DNA of 64,000 nucleotides from Prevotella sp. (GCA_017548275.1 JAFZAH010000034.1:1-64000); one strand, 5' to 3'; positions 40,904-50,497 are shown, numbered from the stretch's first letter. The notes: generated by a model from the letters alone, not told the origin. Numbers and translations are program-made.

Positions 40904-42580
40904 ATGGAAAAAGTACCTTGTTTTAATGAGATATTAGAAAAGAGCATCATTGAGCATTGGAACCTTGACGCTCTGACTGATTATAAAGGCGTCACCTTGC
41001 AATATAAAGATGTGGCCCGTAAGATAGAGAAATTGCACATACTGTTCGAGAACAGCGGAGTGCAAAAAGGCGACAAGATTGCCATCTGCGGGCGTAACAG
41101 CGCGTCGTGGGCTGCCGCTTTTCTTGCCACTTTGGCATATGGAGCGGTAGCGGTGCCCATCCTGCATGAGTTCACCCCCGACCAGGTGCACAATATCGTG
41201 AACCATAGCGAAGCCAAGTTGTTGTTCGCAGGTGATGTGGTGTCAAAGTGCATCGACCCGACAAAGATGCCCGGATTGGAGGGTATCATTTTCAATCCCG
41301 ACTACTCTGTGCTCTTCTCACGCAGCGACAAGTTGACTTACGCCCGTGAGCATCTGAATGAGATGTTCGGCAAGAAATATCCCAAATATTTCCGTCCTGA
41401 GCATGTTCATTACTACCACGAGGCTTACGGTGACGAACTGGCGATGATTAATTACACGAGCGGTACGACAGGTTTCTCGAAAGGTGTCATGATTCCTTAC
41501 CGCGCCATGTGGAGCAATTACGATTTCGCTTGTAGCGTATTGGGTAAGAATATCCATTCCGGGGACAATGTGCTGAGCATCCTGCCTATGGCTCATATGT
41601 ACGGCATGGCCTTTGAGTTCTTGTTTGAATTCTTGTCGGGTTGCCATATCTATTATCTGACACGTGTGCCATCACCCGCCATCATCGCACAAGCATTCGC
41701 CGACGTCAAACCCGCCATTGTGGTTTCCGTTCCATTGATTATTGAAAAGATCATCCGCAAAAAAGTGTTCCCGAAGATACAGAACAACAAGATGCGTCTG
41801 TTGCTGAACATGCCTGTGGTGAGCAAGAAAGTGAAGCAGATGATTTGCGACCAGGTAACAGAAGCCTTCGGCGGTAATTTCTATGAGGTGATTATCGGTG
41901 GCGCGGCATTCAACCAAGAAGTAGAGGCATTCCTCCGTTCCATCAATTTCAAATATACTGTAGGTTATGGCGCTACAGAGTGTGCCCCGATTATCACGTA
42001 CAGCGACTACTCCACTTTCAAGAAAGGTTCTTGCGGCCGTGCCGTGGTACACATGGAAGTGAAGGTCAACAGCGCCGACCCGCAACATATCCCCGGTGAA
42101 ATATTGGCAAGAGGTCTGAATGTAATGCTGGGTTATTACAAGAACGAAAAGGCCACCGCAGAGACACTTGATGCCGAAGGATGGTATCATACCGGCGATT
42201 TGGGCTTGATGGATGAAGAAGGTAACGTATTCATCAAAGGACGTTCAAAGAACATGCTGTTAGGTGCAAACGGCCAAAACATCTATCCTGAGGAGATTGA
42301 AGACAAATTGAATTCGATGACGATGGTGAACGAATGCGTAGTGATCCAAGAAGGCGAAAAACTGGTCGGTTTGGTACATCCCGATTATGACGTGGCAAAG
42401 AGCATGGGATTCACCAACGAAGACCTGAAGAATATCATGGAGCAAAACCGCCAAGAACTGAACGCGGTATTGCCTTCTTATAGCAAATTATCCTCTATCC
42501 GTTTGCAAGACGCTGAATTTGAGAAGACCCCGAAAAAGAGCATCAAGCGATTCTTGTATCAGAAAGCGTGCTTCTTCTGA
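40904..42580 (+). CDS. AMP-binding long-chain acyl-CoA ligase (second of tandem pair)
   Basis: A 558-residue paralogue of the preceding gene with the same motifs: YTSGTTGFSKG, GYGATECAPIITY, YHTGDLG, IKGRSKNMLLGANGQNIYPEEIE, KTPKKSIKRFLY. Starts 11 nt after the first, clearly the same operon. Differences concentrate in the substrate-facing parts (e.g. HEFTPDQV versus HEFNAEQI, and around SVLFSRSDKLT), so the two may prefer different acids. No membrane anchor seen. A terminator follows at 42616. Confidence 0.92.
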   Translation: MEKVPCFNEILEKSIIEHWNLDALTDYKGVTLQYKDVARKIEKLHILFENSGVQKGDKIAICGRNSASWAAAFLATLAYGAVAVPILHEFTPDQVHNIVNHSEAKLLFAGDVVSKCIDPTKMPGLEGIIFNPDYSVLFSRSDKLTYAREHLNEMFGKKYPKYFRPEHVHYYHEAYGDELAMINYTSGTTGFSKGVMIPYRAMWSNYDFACSVLGKNIHSGDNVLSILPMAHMYGMAFEFLFEFLSGCHIYYLTRVPSPAIIAQAFADVKPAIVVSVPLIIEKIIRKKVFPKIQNNKMRLLLNMPVVSKKVKQMICDQVTEAFGGNFYEVIIGGAAFNQEVEAFLRSINFKYTVGYGATECAPIITYSDYSTFKKGSCGRAVVHMEVKVNSADPQHIPGEILARGLNVMLGYYKNEKATAETLDAEGWYHTGDLGLMDEEGNVFIKGRSKNMLLGANGQNIYPEEIEDKLNSMTMVNECVVIQEGEKLVGLVHPDYDVAKSMGFTNEDLKNIMEQNRQELNAVLPSYSKLSSIRLQDAEFEKTPKKSIKRFLYQKACFF

Positions 42581-42615
42581 TAGGCATTTCCCTCTCAGAA
42601 AGGGAGAGTAAAACG

Positions 42616-42654
42616 ATTGCAGGCGGGATGACAATTTGTCATCCCGCCTGCAAT
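42616..42654. terminator. bidirectional terminator, 19-bp palindrome
   Basis: ATTGCAGGCGGGATGACAA (42616-42634) is perfectly complementary to 42636-42654, a ~17-bp effective stem. It lies between the convergent acyl-CoA ligase and Crp genes. A second palindrome CCGGCTTAAGCCGG, flanked by T-runs, lies at 42721-42734. Confidence 0.85.
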
Positions 42655-42789
42655 TATCTAGCCATCTCTAAAGACTCCGAGTCGAAAGAAAGTATTATCG
42701 CCTATCTTCTCTTAGGTTTTCCGGCTTAAGCCGGTTTTCCCAGGTTTCCCCAGGCTTTCGGTGTTCTACGATAAAACCGATTAGGCTTA

Positions 42790-43386
42790 TTAATCAAGGA
42801 GCGTGGCTGCACGCACACGACTGAGTGTCTCCGGAGTCATCTGGAGATAGTTGGCGATATAGACCAGCGGAGCGCGAAGAACGACCTGCGGCATGAGTTT
42901 GCAGATTTTGCGGTAACGGTCTTGTGCCGTCTCAAAGCGCACGAGGTCAGCGTGTACTTGGGATAGCATGAGCGACTCCTCTAATATTTTCCTATATAAT
43001 ATTTGTATGTTGACATTGTGAAGAGCTACCTCTTCCAGCCGTTTTTTGGGCAAAGCATATATCATGGTAGGTTCAAGCGCCTCCATCTGCAGTTTTGTGG
43101 GTTCCTCCCGGAAGAGACTTTCGATACACATGACGATGGAATTGTCAGTGCCGATATGCTCTGTGAGTTCTTTATCGGCCTTGTAATAGAACTGTCGTAC
43201 CAGTCCCTTGTCGATGTGATAGATGTAACGGCAAATTTCCCCTTCTTTGAGAATCATTTCGCCCTTCGCGAATTTCATAGGCACAAGCACGCTCTCGAGG
43301 GCGTCGAGTTCATCATGAGTCATGGTGCTGTATTTTCTCGCCAACTCACGTGCTATGTCTCTTGTGTTTCTTGGTAATTCCTTCAT
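42790..43386 (-). CDS. Crp/Fnr-family transcriptional regulator
   Basis: A 198-residue regulator: cyclic-nucleotide-binding-type beta-roll (~20-130; FAKGEMILKEGEICRYIYHIDKGLVRQFY) and a C-terminal helix-turn-helix ending in YLQMTPETLSRVRAATLLD. The recognition helix is intact and the C-terminus is short, as in many Bacteroidota Crp-like proteins. No cysteine cluster for an Fnr-type iron-sulfur centre is present, so it is not an oxygen sensor of the FNR type. It follows lepA by 62 nt and may share its transcript. It is a speculative candidate regulator of the acyl-CoA-ligase operators, being a dimer and adjacent. Confidence 0.88.
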   Translation of the reverse strand: MKELPRNTRDIARELARKYSTMTHDELDALESVLVPMKFAKGEMILKEGEICRYIYHIDKGLVRQFYYKADKELTEHIGTDNSIVMCIESLFREEPTKLQMEALEPTMIYALPKKRLEEVALHNVNIQILYRKILEESLMLSQVHADLVRFETAQDRYRKICKLMPQVVLRAPLVYIANYLQMTPETLSRVRAATLLD

Positions 43387-43448
43387 AGGATGGTATCCTC
43401 CTTTGTTATTTTTATCTGATTTGATTGTTTAGATGGCTTTATTAAAAA

Positions 43449-45230
43449 TCAGTCTAATTTGAGTACGGCAAGGAAGGCTTTTTGCGGCACCTCCACATTG
43501 CCGATTTGTTTCATGCGCTTCTTTCCTTTCTTCTGTTTCTCAAGCAGTTTACGCTTTCGGCTCACATCACCACCATAACATTTAGCTGTGACATCCTTGC
43601 GCACACATTTGATGGTCTCGCGTGCTACGATTTTCGCGCCTATAGCGGCTTGTATGGCAATATCAAATTGCTGACGCGGTATCAGTTCTTTCAATTTCTC
43701 GCACATTCTCCGTCCGAATGCCACCGCATTGTCCTGATGGGTCAACGTGGAGAGGGCATCGACAGGCTCTCCATTGAGCAGGATGTCAAGTTTAGCCAAT
43801 CGCGATGGACGGAAGCCACAAATATGGTAGTCGAATGAGGCATATCCCTTAGAGATGCTCTTGAGTTTGTCATAGAAATCAATGACTATCTCGCCAAGCG
43901 GGAGGTAGAAATTGAGTTCCACCCGATTGCCGCTGACATATTCCTGATTGATGAGTTCACCACGCTTGTCAAGGCACAATTTCATAATCGGCCCGATGAA
44001 ATTGGCATTGGTGATAATCGACGCCTTGATATACGGCTCCTCGATATGGTCTATCATGGTCTGTTCTGGCAGTCCCGAAGGATTATGCACCTCTTTCTCC
44101 CCACCCTGCTTATCGTAAACCATGTAGGAGACGTTAGGCACAGTGGTGATGACATCCATGTCGAACTCACGGTCCAAACGCTCCTGGATAATTTCCATGT
44201 GAAGCAGTCCGAGGAAACCGCAACGGAAGCCGAAGCCCAAAGCGACTGACGATTCGGGGGTGAACGACAGCGACGCGTCGTTGAGTTGCAGTTTTTCGAG
44301 TGAGGCTCTCAGATTCTCATAATCGGTGGGGTCAATAGGATAGACACCGGCGAAGACCATGGGTTTGACCTCTTGGAATCCCTCAATGGCTTTATCGCAG
44401 GGCCGTGCTATATGTGTAATGGTATCGCCCACCTTTACTTCTTTGGCGTCTTTGATACCGCTGATGATATAACCCACCTCGCCAGTGGTCATCTCTTTGC
44501 GGGGAATCATGTCCATTTTGAGCACACCCACCTCGTCGGCATCATACTCCATACCTGTATTGAAGAATTTCACCTTGTCGCCCTTGCGGATGGAACCGTT
44601 GAGAATTTTGAAATAGGCGATGATGCCACGGAAAGAATTGAACACCGAATCGAAAATCAACGCCTGGAGCGGAGCATTGGGGTCACCCACCGGATGGGGG
44701 ATGCGCTCGATAACAGCCCGAAGAATTTCAGGCACTCCCTCGCCTGTTTTACCAGAGGCACGGATGATGTCCTCTCGATCACAACCGATGAGGTCGATGA
44801 TTTCATCCTCCACCTCGTCGGGCATGGCCGAGGGCATGTCGATTTTATTGATAACGGGGATAATCTCGAGGTTATGGTCAATGGCCATATAGAGATTAGA
44901 GATGGTCTGCGCCTGTACGCCCTGAGTGGCATCGACCACGAGCAGTGCGCCCTCACAAGCGGCAATACTACGTGATACCTCGTAAGAGAAATCAACGTGT
45001 CCCGGAGTATCAATCAGGTTAAGGATATATTTCTCGCCGTCGAGTTCATATTCCATCTGTATAGCGTGGCTTTTAATGGTGATGCCGCGCTCTTTCTCGA
45101 GGTCCATGTCGTCGAGCATCTGTCCCTCGGTGATTTGTATGGTGTTGGTATATTCGAGCAACCTATCGGCAATGGTTGATTTCCCATGGTCGATATGCGC
45201 GATAATACAGAAGTTTCGGATGTGATTCAT
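43449..45230 (-). CDS. lepA: elongation factor 4 (LepA)
   Basis: A 593-residue translational GTPase from the ATG at 45230 ([19 protein letters not shown]); the frame upstream includes the promoter. G1 AHIDHGKS (11-18), G2/G3 region with DTPGHVDF, G4 NKID, and the LepA C-terminal domain ([35 protein letters not shown]) that distinguishes it from EF-G. It back-translocates or remodels stalled ribosomes. Full length. Confidence 0.97.
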   Translation of the reverse strand: MNHIRNFCIIAHIDHGKSTIADRLLEYTNTIQITEGQMLDDMDLEKERGITIKSHAIQMEYELDGEKYILNLIDTPGHVDFSYEVSRSIAACEGALLVVDATQGVQAQTISNLYMAIDHNLEIIPVINKIDMPSAMPDEVEDEIIDLIGCDREDIIRASGKTGEGVPEILRAVIERIPHPVGDPNAPLQALIFDSVFNSFRGIIAYFKILNGSIRKGDKVKFFNTGMEYDADEVGVLKMDMIPRKEMTTGEVGYIISGIKDAKEVKVGDTITHIARPCDKAIEGFQEVKPMVFAGVYPIDPTDYENLRASLEKLQLNDASLSFTPESSVALGFGFRCGFLGLLHMEIIQERLDREFDMDVITTVPNVSYMVYDKQGGEKEVHNPSGLPEQTMIDHIEEPYIKASIITNANFIGPIMKLCLDKRGELINQEYVSGNRVELNFYLPLGEIVIDFYDKLKSISKGYASFDYHICGFRPSRLAKLDILLNGEPVDALSTLTHQDNAVAFGRRMCEKLKELIPRQQFDIAIQAAIGAKIVARETIKCVRKDVTAKCYGGDVSRKRKLLEKQKKGKKRMKQIGNVEVPQKAFLAVLKLD

Positions 45231-45251
45231 CGTGATGAATAGACTTTTGTG

Positions 45252-45259
45252 CAAAATTA
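45252..45259 (-). promoter_or_regulatory. -7 promoter box (TAATTTTG) for lepA
   Basis: Minus-strand TAATTTTG followed by CA; a CAAA (minus TTTG) at 45280-45283 gives a 20-nt spacer. The box is 22 nt before the preferred start. Confidence 0.7.
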
Positions 45260-45341
45260 CACAATTTCCCCGAAACAAACAAAAGTTTTTTCATTATCAT
45301 CATTGTTGTATGAATAAATATACCAATTCGTAAGGAAAAGA

Positions 45342-45373
45342 TTTGGTCGTTTTGGTATTTATAAGTACATTTG
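45342..45373 (+). promoter_or_regulatory. complete promoter (TTTG-N20-TACATTTG)
   Basis: -33 TTTG at 45342-45345, -7 TACATTTG at 45366-45373, 42 nt before the lipoprotein ATG at 45415; divergent from lepA. Confidence 0.75.
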
Positions 45374-45414
45374 CACTATCTACAACGAATTATCATCACG
45401 AAAGGACAACATAT

Positions 45415-45810
45415 ATGAAGAACATTCTATGGGTCATCGCACTTTGTTTGACACTGACCGCCTGTTTTGAGAGTATGGAGGACCGTGCCGTACGCGAGGC
45501 TAAGGAATATACGGAAAGAAACTGCCCCACCCCACCTGACAACAATACAATATTAGACAGCCTGACGTTTGACAAGGCCACGAAAACGTTTTGCCACCAC
45601 CAAAGACTGATTGGTGCGGCAGATGTCGGCGCTTATGTTTTTGAATCGAAGCGCGCCCAAATGCATGAGGGCTTGAGAAGTGAAGTCCGGGCAAGTCTTC
45701 ACTATAAAATCTACGTGGAAGAAGGTTATCATTTTGCTTTCCTCTGCCGTTCAGGGAGTACAGGCGAGGTGGTTTTCGTGGATACCATCAAAAATGAGGA
45801 AATAAGGTAA
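45415..45810 (+). CDS. small lipoprotein, unknown function
   Basis: A 131-residue predicted lipoprotein, lipobox LTAC (Cys17), from the ATG at 45415, with an AAAGGA-like ribosome site upstream. The mature part is one compact alpha/beta domain (FDKATKTFCHHQRLIG, GLRSEVRASLHYKIYVEEGYHFAFLCRSGSTGEVVFVDT) with three Cys residues. The pattern looks real and monocistronic (own promoter and terminator). I do not recognise the family. Confidence 0.7.
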   Translation: MKNILWVIALCLTLTACFESMEDRAVREAKEYTERNCPTPPDNNTILDSLTFDKATKTFCHHQRLIGAADVGAYVFESKRAQMHEGLRSEVRASLHYKIYVEEGYHFAFLCRSGSTGEVVFVDTIKNEEIR

Positions 45811-45882
45811 TTAACCTCAGTCCGAGCCTCCCGAGGGAGGAGGGAAGATATGAAACTATACGAAACCATCAACACTAAACAT

Positions 45883-45910
45883 AAAAAAGCGGGCCTTAAC
45901 CCGCTTTTTT
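45883..45910. terminator. bidirectional rho-independent terminator
   Basis: GCGGG/CCCGC stem with a 6-nt loop, flanked by AAAAAA and TTTTTT, between the convergent lipoprotein gene and the TSCPD gene. Confidence 0.9.
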
Positions 45911-46172
45911 AGTTTTTCATTAACTCATCGATGGCGCGTGTGAGTTGGTCGGGGCATGATGTGGGTTTGTACCAGCAACGAATGCCTTGGAGTTTCTCCT
46001 TCACCTTATCTACATGCATGCCACGGACAAGAGAGCAGATGCCTTGGAGATTGCCATTGCAACCACCAGTGAAATGCACCTGTTGGATGACACCGTTCTC
46101 ATCCACATCGAGGTCGATGTACTGACTGCACGTGCCCTGTGTCTTGTAAGTAATGTGTCTGATTTCGGCCAT
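45909..46172 (-). CDS. TSCPD-domain protein (TIGR03905-like)
   Basis: An 87-residue protein with the conserved GGCNGNLQGICSLVRGM block and the defining TSCPDQL motif (residues ~72-78). TSCPD domains occur at the C-terminus of some ribonucleotide reductases and as free proteins; Cys residues suggest zinc binding. Ends within the shared terminator; 3 nt separate it from yebC, so it is in the pheT-yebC operon. Confidence 0.9.
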   Translation of the reverse strand: MAEIRHITYKTQGTCSQYIDLDVDENGVIQQVHFTGGCNGNLQGICSLVRGMHVDKVKEKLQGIRCWYKPTSCPDQLTRAIDELMKN

Positions 46173-46175
46173 GGT

Positions 46176-46907
46176 TTACTCGGCAGCAGGTTTCATGTTC
46201 GTGTAAACTGTCTGCACATCGTCGAACTCCTCAAGTTTTTCCACCATTTTGTCGATGGTCTCGCGCTGTTCGTCGGTCACATCTTTCAAGTCGTTGGGGA
46301 TGCGGGTGAACTCAGCACCTGTCACCTCAAATCCCTGACTCTCAAGATGTTTCTGAATATCACCGAAACTCTTCGGGTCGCCGTAGATGGTGATTTCGCC
46401 TGCCTCCTCGTCCTCGTCGAACTCATCTTCCACACCATAGTCAATCAGGTCGAGAATCATCTCGTCCATATCCATGTCATCCTTCTTCTTGAAGGTGAAC
46501 ACGCACTTATGGTCAAACAAGAACGAGAGTGAGCCCTGTGTGCCAAGGTTTCCGCTGTACTTGTTGAAGACCGAACGCACATCGGCTACGGTGCGTGTGG
46601 TGTTGTCGGTCAAAGTATCTACAAAGATAGCCACTCCATGAGGTCCGTATCCTTCGTATGACACCTCTTTGTACTCACTCTGGTCTTTACCCATCGCATT
46701 TTTGATGGCACGCTCGATGTTGTCTTTCGGCATGTTCTCACGCTTGGCATTGGCAATGATGGCACGCAGAGTAGGATTGTTCTCCGGTTCCGGTCCACCA
46801 GCCTTGACAGCGATAGCGATTTGCTTACCAATTTTCGTGAATGTGCGGGCCATATGCCCCCATCTCTTCAGTTTTGATGCTTTACGATATTCAAATGCTC
46901 TTCCCAT
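46176..46907 (-). CDS. yebC: YebC/PmpR-family protein
   Basis: A 243-residue member of the widespread YebC/PmpR family, now linked to relief of ribosome stalling and historically to transcription regulation. Visible: MARTFTKIGKQIAIAVKAGG (the typical start is a little after residue 1 here), MPKDNIERAIKNAMGK, YEGYGPHGVAIFVDTLTDNTTRTVADVRSVFNKY, GSLSFLF. The protein has 18 extra N-terminal residues (MGRAFEYRKASKLKRWG) that are usual in Bacteroidota. It lies between pheT and the TSCPD gene. Confidence 0.93.
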   Translation of the reverse strand: MGRAFEYRKASKLKRWGHMARTFTKIGKQIAIAVKAGGPEPENNPTLRAIIANAKRENMPKDNIERAIKNAMGKDQSEYKEVSYEGYGPHGVAIFVDTLTDNTTRTVADVRSVFNKYSGNLGTQGSLSFLFDHKCVFTFKKKDDMDMDEMILDLIDYGVEDEFDEDEEAGEITIYGDPKSFGDIQKHLESQGFEVTGAEFTRIPNDLKDVTDEQRETIDKMVEKLEEFDDVQTVYTNMKPAAE

Positions 46908-46918
46908 ATTTAATTACA

Positions 46919-46953
46919 AATGTTGAATGACGAATGTTGAATTATGAATTATT
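46919..46953. repeat. heptameric repeat tract between pheT and yebC
   Basis: Units AATGTTG, AATGACG, AATGTTG, AATTATG, AATTATT; rotated, TTGAATG. The pheT stop lies at its edge. Confidence 0.85.
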
Positions 46954-49414
46954 ACCGAAGTTCGGCGTTGAGTTGCTTTTTCAGATTGGCGATAAGTTTT
47001 TGCATGATAGCATCAATCTGCTTGTCATTGAGAGTGCGCTGCTCATCTTGGAGAATGAAATTGACCGCATAACTCTTTTTACCTTCAGGCAGGTTCTTGC
47101 CCTCATAGACATCAAAGAGTTCAACACTCTTGAGGAGTTTTCGCTCCGTCTGACGTGCAATCTGCTCAATTTGCTCAAACTCCACACACTTATCGATAAG
47201 CAGAGCCAGGTCACGACTGACAGCGGGATACTTGCTGATTTCCTCGAAATGAACTTTGTTCTTGCGCACAGCCTTCATGAGGGCTGTCCAATTGAGTTCA
47301 GCATAGTACACGGGGTTATCGATGCCGGCTGCCTTCAGTTGTTTTGTGCTGATGATGCCCATCTCACCAAGAAGTTTTCCGCCCCTGTTTTCGATAGCAA
47401 TGGCTTTTGCGAACACATCGTTATCGCTTTTCTTCAACACCACCATGCCAGGTTTCAGACCGATGCGGCAGAAGATATTCTCGACATGGGCTTTCAACTC
47501 ATAGAACGATGAGTCCTCATTGGGATGAGCCCAACTGCCGCTGACGCGCTTACCTGTAACCCAAAGGCCAAGATACTGCTCTTCAGTGTAAGCCTTCATG
47601 GGATTCTCCGTATCCTGTTTCTCGCTGTCAAACCTGTAGCAATTGCCAAATTCGAAGAAACGCAGGTCAGGATTTTTGCGGTTGGCATTGTGCGCAATGC
47701 TTTCCAATCCACCGAAAAGGAGTGTCTGCCGCATCACATTGAGGTCGCTGCTGAGAGGGTTCATAATGGGCACCAAACGATTGGCGGGATAACCGTTAAG
47801 TCCCTCATAATAAGCGGCTTTAGTGAGCGAGTTATTGAGAATCTCATTGAAACTGGCGCCGACGAGTTGCTCTGAAACAAGATTATGGAGGCGATGCTTG
47901 ATATCCTCGTCGCCTTTAACCACGAGCGAACTCTTCAACTGTGTGGGAATCTCCACATTATTATAACCATAGATGCGGAGGATATCCTCGACAACGTCGC
48001 AGGGGCGCTGAACATCAACCCGGTAGGCGGGAACGAGGAGTTCCAGTCCCTGCTCATCCTCTTTGACTATTTTCATCTCCAAAGTGGTGACGATACTCTT
48101 GACCGTCTCAACAGGAATATCCTTGCCCACCAAACTATTCACATAGTCATATTTCAGTGAAACGGGGAAATCTGGCATGGGGTTGGGATATTCATCACGA
48201 ATCTCCATCGACACCTTGCCGCCTGCAAGTTGTTTGCACAAAATGGCTGCCTGTTTGAGGGCATAGATGGTGCCATTGGGATCGATACCGCGCTCAAAAC
48301 GGAAGGATGAGTCTGTGCTCAACCCGTGACGACGCGCAGATTTACGAATCCATGTGGGATGGAAATAGGCGCTTTCAAGCACCACATTCCGTGTGTTCTC
48401 GTAAGTACCACTACCTTTGCCGCCAAACACACCAGCGATGCACATCGGCTCTTCGGCATTGCAAATGGCCAAATCGTGCTCGCCCAGGATATGTTCCTCG
48501 CCGTCAAGGGTAATGAATTTCTTTCCCTCGTTCTTGTCCTTCACGATAATGTGACGACCAGTGACCATGTCAGCGTCGAAGCAATGAAGGGGTTGTCCGT
48601 ATGCCATCATCACGTAGTTGGTGATATCCACTATGTTGTTGATGGGTCTCAGTCCGATGGTGGTGAGTTTGTTTTTCAGCCATTCAGGCGATTCTTTCAC
48701 ATCGCAATCGGTGATGCTGACGCAAGCATAACGTTTGCACGCCTCGGTATTCTCGATAGTAACGTCGATGGGCAAATAATGGTTGTCAACAACGAACTCG
48801 TCGCAAGAGGGACGATGCAACGCTGTCTTGTAACCATTTTGCACGAGCCATGCATAAAGGTCGCGCGCCACACCCCAATGCGAGAGAGCATCAGCGCGGT
48901 TGGCGGTAATATCCACCTCAATGAGCCAATCGCTCTCGAGATGATAATATTCGGCGGCAGGCGTTCCGACCACAGCGTCATCGGGAAGAACGATAATACC
49001 AGCATGGTCAGTGCCAATTCCTATCTCGTCCTCAGCACAAATCATACCACACGATTCCACGCCACGCAGTTTCGATTTTTTAATGACAAACTCGTTATCG
49101 CCATCATAAAGCACACAACCGAGGTCGGCCACGATAACTTTTTGTCCGGCAGCCACATTGGGAGCGCCACAAACAATTTGAGAAGGAGTTTCACGTCCGA
49201 GATCAACGGTGGTAACATGCAAGTGGTCGGAATTGGGATGAGGTTCACATGTGAGCACTTGTCCGACATAGAGTCCTTTAAGACCACCTTTGATGCTTTG
49301 CACCTCCTCGAGCGCGTCAACTTCGAGACCTCCCGAGGTGAGCGCAGCGCACACCTCCTCGGCAGAGAGGTTGAAATCAACGTATTCTTTCAACCATTTA
49401 TAAGAAATATTCAT
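46952..49414 (-). CDS. pheT: phenylalanyl-tRNA synthetase beta subunit
   Basis: An 820-residue full-length beta subunit: N-terminal tRNA-binding (EMAP-like) domain ~40-150, editing B3/B4 ~210-380 (ESAYFHPTWIRKSARRHGLSTDSSFRFERG), B5 ~410-480, catalytic-like core ~500-700, and the C-terminal anticodon-binding FDX-ACB domain ~727-820 (ISKYPAVSRDLALLIDK). It pairs with PheS, which is not in this window. Heads the pheT-yebC-TSCPD operon. Confidence 0.97.
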   Translation of the reverse strand: MNISYKWLKEYVDFNLSAEEVCAALTSGGLEVDALEEVQSIKGGLKGLYVGQVLTCEPHPNSDHLHVTTVDLGRETPSQIVCGAPNVAAGQKVIVADLGCVLYDGDNEFVIKKSKLRGVESCGMICAEDEIGIGTDHAGIIVLPDDAVVGTPAAEYYHLESDWLIEVDITANRADALSHWGVARDLYAWLVQNGYKTALHRPSCDEFVVDNHYLPIDVTIENTEACKRYACVSITDCDVKESPEWLKNKLTTIGLRPINNIVDITNYVMMAYGQPLHCFDADMVTGRHIIVKDKNEGKKFITLDGEEHILGEHDLAICNAEEPMCIAGVFGGKGSGTYENTRNVVLESAYFHPTWIRKSARRHGLSTDSSFRFERGIDPNGTIYALKQAAILCKQLAGGKVSMEIRDEYPNPMPDFPVSLKYDYVNSLVGKDIPVETVKSIVTTLEMKIVKEDEQGLELLVPAYRVDVQRPCDVVEDILRIYGYNNVEIPTQLKSSLVVKGDEDIKHRLHNLVSEQLVGASFNEILNNSLTKAAYYEGLNGYPANRLVPIMNPLSSDLNVMRQTLLFGGLESIAHNANRKNPDLRFFEFGNCYRFDSEKQDTENPMKAYTEEQYLGLWVTGKRVSGSWAHPNEDSSFYELKAHVENIFCRIGLKPGMVVLKKSDNDVFAKAIAIENRGGKLLGEMGIISTKQLKAAGIDNPVYYAELNWTALMKAVRKNKVHFEEISKYPAVSRDLALLIDKCVEFEQIEQIARQTERKLLKSVELFDVYEGKNLPEGKKSYAVNFILQDEQRTLNDKQIDAIMQKLIANLKKQLNAELR

Positions 49415-49446
49415 ATCTTAGAATTGTTTACACTCAAAAAATCGTG

Positions 49447-49478
49447 CAAAATTACGCATTTTTTGTCAGTTGACCAAA
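49447..49478 (-). promoter_or_regulatory. complete promoter (TTTG-N20-TAATTTTG) for pheT
   Basis: Minus-strand -7 TAATTTTG at 49447-49454 and -33 TTTG at 49475-49478, 20-nt spacer. The box is 33 nt before the start codon. Confidence 0.75.
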
Positions 49479-49618
49479 TTTCGAGGTGAAAAGTGATGAC
49501 AAAGAAACATATTTCTTGTTTCCAGACACAACAACATATTTGATATCGGGACATGAGGGAATAACACACTTAATTATTCATTTGTGTGTTAATTCAAAAA
49601 TAGTCTTATATTTCGGGA

Positions 49619-50245
49619 TTACTCGTCGGATATCATTTTCATTATGAAATCGACAGCACCATTGATGCCAAACTTGCCGACATCGAGGCATAAGTCATAG
49701 TTGCGGGCATCGTACCACTCCGAGCCGGTGAATGTTTTGGTATATAACTCACGGGTATAGTCATTATCCACAATCATGAGTTTTGCATCACTATCTGACA
49801 CGCCATATCGTTCGACAATCCGTCGAATACGGGCTTCCATCTTACTGTGAATAAATATCTTAAGTGAGTTTTGGTAATCTTTGAAAATATCAAATGCGCA
49901 CCGCCCAATAATGACACACGATTCTTGTTCGGCAATGCGCCGGATAATCTCAGCCTGCGCCTTAAATATCTGCCTTGATGTGGTATCACGGTCGCTGATG
50001 TGATATTCATGCTCGGTGATATAATGCTGGTAGAACTGGGTGAAATCGTCCCACCACGAAGGATTACGCGTTTGCAATTTCTCAATGGCCGAGTCATCAG
50101 CGTTAAGTTCTTTTGCAACCGCTGTAAGTATTTGTTTATCAAGGAGTTTTACACCAAGTCTTTTGGCTATCTCCGCTCCCACCTCATGTCCGCCTGTTCC
50201 GAACTGGCGGTTGATGGTTATGACGAAATGTTGACTCTTATCCAT
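49619..50245 (-). CDS. cytidylate-kinase-like protein
   Basis: A 208-residue P-loop kinase of the 'cytidylate kinase-like family'. The nucleotide-binding loop is NRQFGTGGHEVG (residues ~12-23), an altered Walker A (GTGGHE rather than GxxGxGKS). The later segments (CVIIGRCAFDIFKDYQNSL, RRIVERYG) match nucleotide-kinase lid/core features. Substrate unknown; it is not the housekeeping Cmk, to judge by the loop. Monocistronic with a ~90-nt leader. Confidence 0.82.
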   Translation of the reverse strand: MDKSQHFVITINRQFGTGGHEVGAEIAKRLGVKLLDKQILTAVAKELNADDSAIEKLQTRNPSWWDDFTQFYQHYITEHEYHISDRDTTSRQIFKAQAEIIRRIAEQESCVIIGRCAFDIFKDYQNSLKIFIHSKMEARIRRIVERYGVSDSDAKLMIVDNDYTRELYTKTFTGSEWYDARNYDLCLDVGKFGINGAVDFIMKMISDE

Positions 50246-50338
50246 GGTAATATGATTTGTTTAGGTGAAACAATACGTCATATCAAACGGCATGTCATCG
50301 TAATGGCATCCATCTTGACAGTGCTTTTATGATATGGG

Positions 50339-50370
50339 CAAAGATAATAAAAATAGTCGAAATGAGCAAA
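50339..50370 (-). promoter_or_regulatory. complete promoter (TTTG-N20-TATCTTTG) for kinase-like gene
   Basis: Minus-strand -7 TATCTTTG at 50339-50346, -33 TTTG at 50367-50370. It is 93 nt before the start codon, an unusually long leader here. Confidence 0.7.
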
Positions 50371-50461
50371 CAATCAGGCAGAAAATACGTGTTAAATTAG
50401 AAAAAAACGAGCATGTTGAAGAAAAAATGGAGAAAAAAGTTGTCTATTGAAAAAAAAAGCG

Positions 50462-50469
50462 TACATTTG
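50462..50469 (+). promoter_or_regulatory. -7 promoter box (TACATTTG) for zinc peptidase
   Basis: TACATTTG followed by CA, 28 nt before the ATG at 50498. A GTTG ending at 50442 gives a 19-nt spacer to a partial -33. Confidence 0.65.
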
Positions 50470-50497
50470 CAAAAACAACCAAATAATCTTTATTAAC

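Noticed and set aside
42721-42734. CCGGCTTAAGCCGG palindrome as a regulator site
   Set aside because: It lies between two convergent genes, not upstream of either, and is flanked by T-runs; more likely a second termination hairpin.
48326-49489. 387-codon open frame antisense to pheT
   Set aside because: Fully opposite a clear pheT gene and lacking recognisable domains; long antisense frames arise from the codon composition.
49563-49590. AACACAC/GTGTGTT hairpin behind the kinase-like gene
   Set aside because: Only 7 bp of AT-rich stem and no T-run; possible weak terminator but not convincing.
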